This document shows, one piece after another, positions 39,818 through 51,879 of a stretch of DNA of 64,000 bases. The notes below the pieces were generated by a model, which saw only the letters and a program-made list of their open reading frames with translations, ran no database searches and was not told the origin of the DNA. This stretch comes from Alitta virens (Eukaryota; Annelida; Polychaeta; Phyllodocida; Nereididae). The DNA lies in assembly GCA_932294295.1 (NCBI GenBank), contig OW028575.1, positions 14,016,058 to 14,080,057 of the forward strand, written 5' to 3'. Every line of letters starts with the position of its first letter. Positions within the stretch are counted from its first letter, which is position 1. The translations under genes were made by a program, and so were the position numbers.

Positions 39818-39843
39818 CAGCAGCAGCAGCAGCAGCAGCAGCA
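39818..39843. repeat. (CAG)8 microsatellite
   Basis: Eight exact CAG units plus CA on the plus strand. It generates the poly-Ser and poly-Leu runs seen in overlapping chance ORFs, which should not be taken as coding. Confidence 0.95.
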
Positions 39844-41439
39844 ACATCAGCAAGATAAGCCAAAAGGTTGCATCTAGCATCCCTGTTATTCCTGGATCGC
39901 ATCTCACTTGCCACCTAGGAATTCTATCTGACCTCCCCCCTCCCACTTGCTCCATGCTCCAAGCCAATGATACTCCAGACCGGCGTCTGGCCTTTGTACC
40001 ACAAGGGACCCATACCGGACCCAGCTTGACTTGACTCAAAGATACCTTGCAACATGAAATCCATCCTCTACTACCTTCAAGAAAACCAGGCATTTGTTTA
40101 ACTGCCGAATGCGAGGAAGTGCAGCCAAATTCTTATTCAGTTCACCTTGTTTGAGTAAACTTTGAAGTCAATATAAAAACAAAATGATTGCCTAGAATTG
40201 GCTTCAAACAAAGACCATCTACATCTAGACTACACGTCCTTGCATGTCACTATAATGCCCTGTAATACTACTGCATACTCAAATAATTATTCTTTTATTA
40301 ATTAAACGACTGAAAATCCAATCTGGTTCACCCTGCCGTAGACTTATGACCCTCAATTACTACATAAATCTCCTAATTACATGCCCTTACTATCACTTAT
40401 GCAATTTAACAAGCAACCATGTTGCAGAGGCTGGCGTAACCCTTTCCAACAAGCATCTGTCTACCCCTAAGCTATTGATAAATTTCAATTAAAGCAATAG
40501 ACTGCAGGGCTTGAAAGCCATAGGTCCAGGACAACACTGTTCGTGTGTCTTAATTATGACATATTACCTCATTACATAACCATGTGCAATTTATACGTGT
40601 GTTGTCACACGTGCGCAAATTTAATTTGATCATTCAAGAATAAAGTTATGACAAAAAATTTGGTCTTATTTATTTTAGGAAGAATCGACTTAACCGCTAC
40701 AAAATTGAGGATGAAGTATACTGACCATGTTGAATTGGGCATGTACATCGAGGATTAGGACTTAAGTCTTGCTACACACAGAAAGTGTCAAAATGTGTTC
40801 CTTTAATGATATACAATGAGCGCTAAATGACAGATTGCTCTATCCAGCCTTGTGTAACATAATACTGTATTAGTACAATTTACACCAACCACCCAGCACC
40901 AGAGGAGACAGAGCTCCTCATTAGCAAGGACTTCACAGCTTTGGTGCATCAGGCTCCTATAAAGTTGAGACTGACAGATTTTCCACCAGCTGTTGAGTAC
41001 AGCTGAAATGGGCCGAAGTGTCAAAAGCAGTGTGCGCCATCGAGGGTAGGTATTTTAAGCCGTCACATGCTGTTGAATGTGCTGACAGTAGCTCGGGGCT
41101 AAACACCATACCCTTTAATCAGCGCAGATGTTTTAGACCGACCGACTACTGTAACCTCCAACCCAGGGTGGACTTCACACATTTGCAAATAAGCCATTAG
41201 AAAATTGGTCCAGAGAATAATTTACTGCTCTCTCAGGCAGTTTTCATCTTGTTGTTTCTGGCTCTTGACTTTGGCAAATAAACAGCTTCAGCAAATATAC
41301 ACCACTGAATAAAACAATCATCATAATTTTTTTGGTAAAACAGAATTCAATAGCTTTGAGTTTTAAAATTTCACGATTTTTAAACAAAACTGAATAACCT
41401 TTCCTCCGTTATTACAACTGAAAAATAAAAGTAATTTAA

Positions 41440-41740
41440 TTCTAATCTCGACTCCGGCAGCCAGCCAATTCCAATTCCTTTGTCTCCTAAACACAAAAAT
41501 AAATCAGGTTCTTTTATCCAAGCCAAATAATTCAACATCAATGTGCCTTTATTAATATGCAGATTAAGATTATATCATTTACAATTTCATCACGCCTATA
41601 ATGATTACCATTAGATCTTTTCATCCTATATAGCAAATATAGAACATTTATGCCGCCTGCCGATTGGAAAACGTGATGAAATCTAGACATTGTCTAAAAT
41701 TGAGGCAATAAACATTTTAATAAGCACTTTAATAAGCCAC
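41440..41740. promoter_or_regulatory. AT-rich conserved non-coding candidate
   Basis: Repeat-free block with a POU/octamer-like ATTAATATGCAGAT, SOX-like CCTTTGTCTC, and several TAAT cores. It resembles an intronic enhancer in texture only. Low confidence without a comparison to another species. Confidence 0.2.
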
Positions 41741-44533
41741 GTATAAAAGAAAAGCTAAATATTTCGATTTAGGATTATGAGAGCAATACTAATTTCGGCC
41801 TTTTTTCTGCACAGTCATCCTGGCCCATCCCAGTCAGGGTAATTTAAATTTAGAGTGTAGTATCAGCAGACAGTTCTGTCAATAAGTACGAGGTGATTCA
41901 TAGGCGACTGACCTTCACGTCTACATAACAAATGCACTGACCAACCGCCTCTGTATCCACTTGTCACTCAAGTCCCTGACCACAGATTGACCTTGGTATA
42001 ATTAGCCTAGAATTTACAACCAAATATAACTAAACTCCTAGTCTAATCATCACTAAATATCAAGCGCTATATGGGGAAAAATCTCTTTCAATACCGAGGA
42101 AATAGGCATTACTCTGTACTAGGTGACCTTTGCTGCCATTATTGCCCATTTAGCACTAGAGGGATCAATAGGGTGATTGGAAATTGCATCTCTTCTGAAA
42201 ACAACCATTTTCCTCAGCAGCAGCCCAAGGCCCTGTCCTCCTGTGCAAGGCTGATCAGCTCAGATCAAACTGTCATTAAGCAGTTCCTTTCGGTGTACCT
42301 AACCCCTCATTAATCAGTGCCAAACACGGCTACGTGCTAACCCCTCCATCACGACCTTTCTAGCTGTCTAATTGGAAAACTGCAGCATCCCTAATGAGCA
42401 TCAGACACTCGGAGATGAATCTCAGGTGATGCTATTGTTCTACATGACAATCTAGCATGCACTCAGTACCTCCACATGCACAGAACAAATACCACGCAAG
42501 CTACAATCTAGGATCTTCACACCTAACTATATAACATGAAATCCATGTATAACAAGGACTTTTGTGGTTGCTGGTTTCTCTTGCAAATCATACACATAAC
42601 AAATGACCTCTGCTTCGCAAGTTACTTATATCTGTAATACACAATTTTGTAGTCCTTTGCATTCCACATTAAATGTTATTCAATTATGTGCGTAGCATTT
42701 TTACCAGACCATAAGGAGGGAAAGATTTAACTGCTGCTACTACGTGACTGCAATATCAATTACACTGGAAGAAAAAGATCTACTCAGATCGCATTCTGAC
42801 CAATATCAATTTTTTCTTTGTTTTTGTCGTTATTTAAAACCGTGCTTGATACCAGACCCCAGTGTACTGTGTTGTACATTGATAACAACTTTGGCCATCA
42901 AATTTCTGCAACAGATGAAGTATCAATCTTTCCTGCACGATTTTGAGAGACCAAACAAAGCCAAAAATAATTTAATCACATCCTTTGGTAACCATTCAAA
43001 CATATTTGACAGGAAAATTCATCAATCTAGCAATTAATATGCAAGTAGTAATAAAATACAACTTGTTATCGTTTTGAGTGACTAGTATGACACGGCTTAA
43101 CCGGATACAGCCACAAAGTGCATTAAAATCCGGCAATCCATCGTTTAACATAACCACGTAGAAATCATATTCAGAAACACAGTACAGCAGTGGAGCCTGG
43201 CACAGTTTCAAAATAACGATGGGAACACTTGATCTGTAATATTGTTCTGAGTGTGTACCTTCCAAACAATGAGCATTTACAAAATGCACTTCACTGTATT
43301 AAGTGCACAACGAGGCATGTCCATGCTTAATGCAGTTTGAGCTAATTACCTCAATGACCTATTGTGTTCACTGATTGTGCAGAACTGTATACCTGAGCTC
43401 TAATAAAGATAAACAGTGCATAACATGCATAATACCCTACTGGTTCAATACTATATGTAGTATTATCATATGCTACATATTGATTTATATCGTTCAAGCT
43501 CAGATAAGTGGGTATGTAATACAGTGATTATGATTCTTTGCCAAGATAGTTTTTATGCAATCATATCGAGCAAAAGAGCAAGCCAAAAAGTGTGATTAAA
43601 TAGTAAAAGGTCATTAACCTCTACATTGGATTTGGCTTTAACATTGAGTTAGAGCTTCTCCTGACAGCTCAATTTTACAACTTCCTAGCAGCTTGAAGTA
43701 TGACCATTGAAAGACATTCCAATAATGAAATCATAGTATAAATTGATCTAAGAGTGTCTAGAATGCAGTTAGCAGATTCAATCTGACTTTTGTATGTTTT
43801 GTCAAAATCTGCATGACCTTACAATATTGAGCATTCAATCAAACTGACTACATTACACATGAGATTTATGGAAGTGTTCATGTGATGTCATGCTGTTATA
43901 TGCAGCTCTCGCCAATCACTTAGTTTGTTGTTTTTCCAAATAATTGTTTATTCCAGGGAGGGTCTGAAAATCTAAATGTGGGTCAGAAGGTATTGCTGCA
44001 AGACCGACAATTTTCATTTAGTAGCCCTTGCCACCCTACACTTCACTGCTTTCTTTGACCCCACACTTGCATCCGTCACATGGTCAGTTGTGTTGGGTTG
44101 TTTGGTCTCAAGTGTAGTCAGTTTGATTGAACAAGCAGTAATGAAATAATTATTCTTGCCATCAATGAAAAAATTATGCAGGTCAAATTAATAACAATCA
44201 GGAGACAAATTGTGAATGTCCAATAAAGTAAACTAGAATACCAAAAACAATGCCACATTCATTCCCAGCACCCTTTATGAAACATATTTTGAAGGGAAGA
44301 TTTACCGTCCTTTTTTCCTTCCCCCGCGCTCATATATGTTCCATGTAATAGCCTTTGGATGATAAGTTACACAATAGGAAGATGACAACTCTCTAGACCT
44401 CAATGGCTCACAACTCAATAGCCCCAGTGTGAAGGGTGAGAGATTCCTACTGTCTGCTTGAAAAATATTTGAAATGTATACTCAGCCAACGACAAAAGAA
44501 GTGTTCATTGTCAACAACTCTGAGAAGAAGAGC
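41741..44533. other. No gene or clear element seen
   Basis: Intron-like sequence leading to the proximal ratchet point. ORFs are short and overlap on both strands. Confidence 0.5.
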
Positions 44534-44570
44534 ACTCACCTGGAAAAGATAGAAAAACAACACATTAGTG
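44534..44570 (-). other. Recursive splice site (ratchet point), proximal
   Basis: Read on the minus strand: a branch-point match (CACTAAT, 44570-44564, branch A at 44565), a pyrimidine-rich tract, TTTTCCAG, then directly GTGAGTGC. The 3' splice site ends at 44540 and the 5' splice site begins at 44539, so the exon between them has length zero. The branch A is 25 nt from the AG, a normal distance. Every element of both splice sites is close to consensus. In insects and vertebrates such junctions occur in very long introns, where splicing to the site recreates a donor that is used for the next step. It lies 18.7 kb into the intron of the signal-peptide gene and on its strand. Confidence 0.8.
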
Positions 44571-45290
44571 ACATGACCCGAAATATCATTGCAAGCTATT
44601 CAAAACATACAACAGAAGTTGCAGTGTAGGCAGTTTATTTGGCAGACTCAACAACTTTAACATAATTAAACTGGATAAATCTCATCTTTTGAGAAATGAA
44701 ACAAATGATGCATTACAAAGATCAACATTCTCACAAAATATGCCAACAAATGATCATCATTAAGAACTGATAACTTAAGCTATATTTAGAAATTTTAATT
44801 TAAAAGAGCGAAATTGTGAAGACGTCATTTTATAACATTTAAGATGATACTTTATAGAAGATAATTAATTGGTGCTCAGAATGCAAACACTTTTATTTCA
44901 TAAATCCAATAAATAAATGACGCAGGCAGCTGGCGATTGATAAATATGGACAGCACAATTCATCAGTTGTCATGGTGATGGTGTAGCCCTGCAGCAGGAC
45001 CAAATTAGTAAGACATGAAGATGCTTATCAGCCTATCACTAATTGAGAGGGGCTCAGGTTTGTTGGGCGAGTATTGTAGCAACATGTGGCTATACCCTGG
45101 GGCCTGAGATCCTTGGCCCGAGGTCATCCGTCTGAAGGACAAAAAATGACCTCTGAGAAAAGACCTCTTAGCCTGCAGGTCTTTGCAAATGACCTTTTGA
45201 GCGAGTAGGCCCTTCAGTGAAGTCACCAGTGTTGTTGTGTGAGAGCAAGGCACCAAAGGGCTGACCACTCTGTCATCCTGGGTCTCTCCA

Positions 45291-45704
45291 CAGGGGCGGA
45301 TTTGGGCATGATTTTAAGATTTATAGCAAAGTATAGCTCCTTTAAATCAATATTAACCCTTTTCTTCACTTAAGACAACCATAGCAATGTCAGCACTTTG
45401 GCATATTGAAAAGCCTACCTTCGGCTGCATCACATTTTCAATATTAAATTAAATTGTCAACTCTGCAACATAAAGGAACCTCCTGGTAATTACAAAACCA
45501 CAATATTCCTTTCCTCTTTAAAAAAAATCTGTACATATCCGGCCACATTAGGTGTTAACATTATAAATGACACGTCAATAACCAACCGCACCCATTCAAT
45601 CACATGCCAAAAATGCATCGTATGGCATAAAACGCAGATACATGTGACACGAAGGCACAATGTGACATTGCCCCCCCCCCCCTCTTAACCAAGATACGCC
45701 CCTG
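45291..45704. mobile_element. hAT-like MITE
   Basis: The element starts CAGGGGCGGATTTGG. The complement of its right end starts CAGGGGCGTATCTTGG and runs into a G tract (C12 on the plus strand, 45671-45682). Terminal inverted repeats beginning CAGGGGCG with a nearby G tract are common in hAT-type non-autonomous elements of marine invertebrates. Length is 414 bp with no transposase. The 8-bp target duplication expected for hAT is not recognisable (TCTCTCCA left, AGTCAATG right), so the copy is old or the ends are slightly misplaced. Confidence 0.6.
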
Positions 45705-46429
45705 AGTCAATGCCAGGTGACCAACACCTCGGGGGTCCATGGCCCTATCACCCAATCAGCCATTCGGATCAACAGATCAAAGGTTAAATGATGGAATGCT
45801 ACAATTCAATCATCTCTGTTCCATGACAGCCTTTCATCAACTTGTCATGTTGGCCCAGATTTATCTGTTGTGATACTGTGCAGTATTACTTCTGATCAGT
45901 GGCTGACATGCAATCACTCTTTTTCTGGCATATTATATTGATCAGACAATGTTAACCAGTTGTGGCATTTTCCCCACAGTTCATTTGGCACCATGCTCTT
46001 GGTTGTACATGACATGTTAACTCGTCATTAACATCATGATAACTTGTCAAAGTATGCCTAACGAGAGCAACAAGGTAGTGTGCTAAACAAGCCGGACTTC
46101 AATAACTTCATGCCACTTTGATTATAGGTTTCAATATTTAGCAAACATGGTGCTGAAATTGCAGTCAATCTGATCACGAGTTTGTTGATCATGCCAAAAC
46201 TCCACAAAGGCAACACTAGATCAATGCACTACTCAGTGAACAGCGGTGAATAAACACTGTTGTCAAGCACACCCGACACCATGCTCTTGCACAGCACCTC
46301 GCTACACAAATCAGAGTTTGTAAAACTACTGTTCTCTTGTAGTTGTTATCCCACAAAAAAAAAAAAAATACCCAAAGACGCTGTCTACGACGAACGTCCA
46401 TGCGTCATTACGTGACAATGACACCCCCT

Positions 46430-47620
46430 AGGTCATAGCTAACAAGGCGCCTGTCATGTCAAGGTCAAACAGGTCATATCAACTACAGGATGGCTGGCTC
46501 ACAAGGTCCACTCCACCTCGTAAATATTACACAAGCTGTGTACATCCATATGATAGTGTTGCAAAGACAACTTAAAAGAATATGATTATCACTTAAAATG
46601 CTAGTAACATCTATACACTAAATGTATTTTAATACAAGAAGTCACAGCTTTCAAAACAGTTTGTAAGGAGAATAAATTACAGCACAAATTAAATCACTCA
46701 TTGACAAAGTTTTGCAAAGAATTTCTCATCATTTTATTACAGCTATAACGCCAGACCGAATCATCCACGACGATCGAAATAATCAACTTAAAATGCTGAC
46801 ACATTATTTGACCTTCGGGCTATTTGAAGGTCATACACATGTTACAAGCCCCAGGGAACAGCCCCCTGAGAATCACTGCCCGCAGACCTAATTTGGACTA
46901 AAACCTGGACAAACCATGGACTTCCCATGAAATTATTCCAGCATTAATATTTCAGGTCACGCCTGTTTTAGCTTACCCGAATATTCAACAATTACCCCGT
47001 CAAGGGTCAGCCATTTACCCTATTTGCTGAAAGTCAATTAATAAGGAAACACCACCCAAGGTCATGGCAATCTGGTCCAACTGCATTCAAGGTCATTGTG
47101 CAGCAGCAGATGTCATGCACAGAACAGAAGCGCAAATACATTATAATGAACTCAGCCTATAAATCAATACAAAACAAACAAGTTTTATGGATCTGTCTGT
47201 ATCAGGTGGCTAGAAAAAATGCTTCAGAAAAAGTTACTATGTCGTGCAAGGAGGAAAGGTCAGACAGTATTCACAGGTGGATCAAGTGCTTAATATCACC
47301 ATGGTACGGCAATGACTGGCCGTTGGAACACCACGCTTATTAATAGTTATTATAGGTCATACATAGTACATATGCATGCATGGTATTGTGCCCACTTCAG
47401 GCTACTTGTACTAATGACATGTATCATGAAATCCGTGACCATTCATATCTTTAAATTGGTAGTAATACTAGTAAGGTCACAACCAATTTTGATCAAATCA
47501 TAAAGGACCCATATTAAAGACTGTTCAGGCACATGGTGCATAAAAGAAGCTTAGAGACCACCAGATATAGAGTCATCATCATGTATGGCATCCTCTACTT
47601 TCTCTTTGCTACACAGGTCA
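46430..47620 (+). promoter_or_regulatory. Cluster of nuclear-receptor half-sites
   Basis: Eleven AGGTCA on the plus strand (46430, 46462, 46471, 46828, 46954, 47059, 47090, 47257, 47354, 47474, 47615) and one TGACCT (46809) lie in 1.19 kb, with a GGGTCA near 47005. About 0.6 would be expected by chance for both strands at even base composition. Six are extended AAGGTCA. The pair at 46462 and 46471 forms a perfect DR3 (AGGTCA-AAC-AGGTCA). It may be an enhancer or a degenerate interspersed repeat. Confidence 0.4.
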
Positions 47621-49362
47621 GGCCTTGCAAAGCAGTGATTTTGGCATTAGTGGGCAGTGTTGTAGTCTTCAGTCCTGGTGTGTGGACTTATAAATATTCA
47701 CAAGGGGTTATCCATCTGTCACCATTCATCATTGTCAGGGGAATCCAGAGATCCTGATTCTGCAGAGAAACAGCTTCAAATTGCAGTAAGATGAGCTCCT
47801 CAAAATGGACGTTGTCAGTTGCTTCGTTTGCTTGAAATAAATTAGCATTTGACAAGTTTACAAGTATCACAGCCATTCAAGGCCACTTGCTTTAACTAGT
47901 AGTCCTGTCAGCTGCCTATTCCAAGTCCTAACACTCAAATCTGCATGGCAATTTATATTGTTTTTGGTTGAACTTGAAAGTTGGAACAGTTATGGCAATC
48001 ACAACCAAAATCAGTTCAACTCAATTTCAAACATGAAGTAAATTCCTCTCCCCTATTTTTTTTCTATTCAAGCCTATTTTTTCCACTAGGTCAAATTCCA
48101 TGTCACCCATATATGGGCTCGAAGTCAAATGATTTTAGCAAATCATATATTTCAACTTAAGCAATTATCATGCCATTTACACAACCCAAAAACCCTGCAG
48201 TTAATTTGAAGGGCATGGGTACCAAGGAACTGTGACACTGTGACACTATTACACAATTTGTCTCTCCAAAGGTGACTCCAATGTTATTTATAGACTACAT
48301 AGCAATGTATCATTCACACACCAGTGAGGACAAAAAGCAAAACTAACAAATCCTGACAGTCTGTGTACATTGTTCCTATTTCTTTCTCCAGGTTTTCATA
48401 CAAGGTCTAACCTTGGTCCACACGCATTCACGTTCAACATTTAAAAGGTATTTGGCCTCCTAATACGACCTATTTCGACATCTGATTTTGATACTTATTT
48501 CATTAGACCTATCTTATAATAAACTTATCAAGAATTGTGCCCTTCTGTGATTAATGTATAGCAATGATGGTGTGAAAGCTCTTTGTTTTTTTTAAAGTAT
48601 ATTTTGAAAAGGTAAATTTCAGGAGTTAGATTCATACAAAGAAAAAGAAAAGCAGAGTCTGTGTTTAAGTAATTCTCAAATTACGAGCAGAGCAACAAGG
48701 CCTTGTCTTAACTATCCAAAAGGGCAGTGTGAAGAGTGGCCCTGTTAGATGTATGTCCCTTTAAATGTCACCCGCTCAGGCAGTGGGCAGACCATGGGCA
48801 GACCTTTCCCCTTCCACCTCACTGCTCCACTGCACCCTCCCTGAATCCCAATTTCCCTAAAAGCATTTCCCACTCCGTCCAGTATCAATTACTGCTTTTT
48901 TCCCTCCCCTTTTCAACAATCAGCACATCATCAGCTAGATTTAGTGTCAAGAAGTCGAAAGGAAAAAATACTGTAAGATGAGTAAGTGCTAGTTGAGGTC
49001 GAGTGACCAATACTATAAAAAAAAAAAGGTTCAAAGACATCGACACCACTGCGGAAGACATCTTGGCAGTGTACAGCGATTTGTAAGAATAACCTTATTG
49101 CTCTTTTTCAATAGTTTTAAAACTAGCTATGTCCAACCATGGAGTTCTGGTGGCTCCATGGTCCAACCCTAAGTAAGGGGTTAATTTCTAACAAGCATAA
49201 GCGAATAATTCATCATAGAAAACAGGTGTCAGGTTTGAGATAATTAAAAAATGATTGAATCGTCGTTACCAGTGCAGAGATTTTACGTGCATCTTAATAA
49301 TGTGTTAGCTTTTTTTCTTTTGACTGCACAGTTGAGGAAGACAATATACATGTAGTCACTTC

Positions 49363-49399
49363 TAGGGGGTTTGTCTGAGGAGTTTGACAAACCCCCCTA
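49363..49399. repeat. Inverted repeat TAGGGGGTTTGTC / GACAAACCCCCCTA
   Basis: Thirteen-base arms separated by 10 bp, with one extra C in the right arm. The C/G-rich arms could form a hairpin. An ORF at 49371-49676 starts inside it and has no recognisable domain. Confidence 0.7.
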
Positions 49400-50466
49400 T
49401 TTGGAAGGGAATAAGGTTAACGCCTTTTTAGTAACCCTTTTCATCCAAACTAACCCCCTTTATCCTGGCCTTTCCCCTAGTGCATTCCTCACTAGAAAGG
49501 GGTTTGCGTCCTACTTTGGGGGAGATTTTCCAGCCCAAAATTCACAAAGGCTGCCCACAAAAGCCCAGGGCATGGATTTGTTGGTCCAATATTTGCCAGG
49601 CGGCCTTGTTGTGGTTTATTACAAGACCCAGGATACCAGAAGGGCAGCTGGCCTTTTGCCTTCACCCCACCACTAGGGGCGCTGCTGCGCTCGCCAATTG
49701 TTCTCCAATTGTTCCTATTGTGCCTCCTTTTGCAACAGAGTTTCTCCATTCAGAATTCCCATTCTACAAGGCACAATGGTCAGTAAAAGCATTGTCTCCA
49801 TAATAAAGCAGTAAAACCTTTGAGGCAATTAGCAGCTTGTACAAACTTAAATTCATTCAGGGGACAATGCATTGCATAATCACTGATTGTATAGGTGAAC
49901 ATACAATGCATAGTATTAATTCTACAAATGTGGGTAAGGTGCAGAGTTTAGATTGAATAACATGAATACATTGTATCAGCTATGAGAATAAACAAATGTA
50001 ACTGATTGTTTAGAGTTCTGACCAATCTCCCTCCATAACAGTAAATGTTTGTATTACCAAATTAGCGGGGATTATGTATAAATGTATTCAATTAGGACAA
50101 GACAATCGCTAATTAGCAATCTGACAACAGTTTGCACTATTACACAAGCAAAGTATAGACTAATTTGTGCCACATTAATTAGGGGTTACATTACTACACT
50201 TGCCAAAATTACGAGTCGTTTTTGTCACTAACATGAGGTCATTCACCTACAGTGATACAAGCATCTTGCTAATGACCAGAGCAGCCTTTCGTGGTGTAAG
50301 ATTTCTTCATGTGCTATTAACAGCCCAGCAGGACAAAAGGGTTGCTTGTTAACGGCTGCTGAGGCAAGAACATACATGAGATGAGGACTTGCAAATGAGC
50401 TAAGATGCTCCTATCAACGTCCGCTTTATAATCATCAATTCAGCCAGACATTCAAATCCATCTTAC

Positions 50467-50574
50467 CTTTTTCTCAGCAAATGAGCAATAGGTGTCACTT
50501 CGGATGACGAATAATGCAATGATAATAGGTTTGGAAGAAATAGAATGACGCAATCCAACTTCCAACAAGACAGT
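50467..50574 (-). other. Candidate cryptic or poison exon
   Basis: Minus strand: a strong donor (AAAAAG|GTAAGA, donor bases 50466-50461) lies 108 nt after a mediocre acceptor (GGCTTCATTAG, ending at 50575). Two frames are open throughout, but joined to the phase 1 signal-peptide exon the sequence is read in the third frame and meets a TGA after about 26 codons. If used, it would truncate the protein, so it is more likely a cryptic or nonsense-decay exon than a real coding exon. The acceptor has a poor pyrimidine tract. Confidence 0.15.
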
Positions 50575-51173
50575 CTAATGAAGCCGACAGTTCAAATTGT
50601 AGTCATCCGCAGTGAAATAAGCTCGACTAAGTTCTGCATATTATATTAAAACATAATCAGAAAATTGAATAATTGAAAGACTTTATGATATAACCTGTCA
50701 CTATGAAATGGTGCCAAATTAGGTAGTTTAATGCTTTTAATAATGTAATCAACATAATCTAATCTTTTTCATCACAAATTTGATAAAATAATTTTATAAC
50801 GAAATTTAAATATGATCAAATCCCAACCAGGTCGTTGTTAGGACGACTTTTCATATCACAGAAATTGCTTTCCACCATGTCAAAGAAGTTTTGCCAGAAG
50901 ATCAATGGCTGGGAACAAATCTAGACGTTCTATTGATGACATTCTGCTCGTTTCACGCAAACCCATAATAGCATTTCGACAGACACTTCGACTTCTCTTG
51001 ACTAATTTGACAACACAATTTAACATTTGCCAAATTGCCAGAAACAATGTAAAGCTGCATAGATGGCTTTACAGTTTTCCACAGTAATCGTACACCATGC
51101 CAAGCCTAGCCTTCTTAATAGGTGATGGGATCTTGCACTTGTTTAAACAAACAATAACTGAAAAATATAGCGG

Positions 51174-51232
51174 GCAGGGTTGTATTTCAAACCTGCAGAC
51201 GGTCAGAAAACAGTTTAATTGGTTATACCATT
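51174..51232 (-). mobile_element. Strongly decayed tRNA-derived SINE relic
   Basis: Minus strand: GGTATAACCAATTAAACTG in the A-box position and GGTTTGAAATACAAC in the B-box position, about 25 bp apart. The differences from the consensus boxes are largely C-to-T or G-to-A, as in old methylated copies. Confidence 0.3.
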
Positions 51233-51298
51233 CGGAATATTCTTAGAATGTTCTCAGTGACGTTAATGTTCGTCGTTTCAAAAAGATGATAGAAGCAG

Positions 51299-51342
51299 GC
51301 CAATTTTGAACTATTTATGAGCCAATTTTGAGCTATTTATGT
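51299..51342. repeat. Tandem repeat, 22 bp x 2
   Basis: Two adjacent 22-bp units starting GCCAATTTTGA and differing at two positions. Confidence 0.85.
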
Positions 51343-51879
51343 GCAGTATCCAAGCACTGACAAGAATGGTGGAGAAAATATAATATTACTTCATTATTCC
51401 AGAATTAGAGTATTTTTCCATTACTAGCATATAATTCTGTGGTTATTTTTAATCAAATTGAAAATAAAAAAGCAGCATATATTTTTTTTAAGTAATGAAG
51501 CATATCGACAAATAAAATATATTCTTGGTGGCAGCCAGAGGCTATTTTGTATTACGGGATGGCCTCTCTCGGGGCATCCAAATGAATGACATTGAATAAT
51601 TTCAAGGTCAAACTAACTTATGTCTTTATATTAGAATGATCTTTCAACCACGCATGTGATGAAATAATAGAATCCAGTCAAATTGTGTACCCTATATTTA
51701 CAACTTCTGGCTTTAGAGCCATTAGTATTCGAGTTATACTGATTCACATAAAACAGCCAACACAAACAAGATTGGACTATGCAGCAACAGAGTGGCATTT
51801 TAGTGGGAAGACTGGCTGTAGCAAATGATGCTAATTGTTGCTGCTGCAGCAGCAGAGGCCACTGCATCAGTAAGCAGCT

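Noticed and set aside
39698..40093. 131-codon minus ORF and the overlapping plus ORF
   Set aside because: Both are driven by (CAG)8, which gives leucine or serine runs. Nothing else looks protein-like.
49371..49803. Overlapping plus ORFs of 101 and 107 codons
   Set aside because: They overlap in different frames and an 85-codon minus ORF covers the same DNA, as in GC-richer non-coding sequence. No recognised domain.
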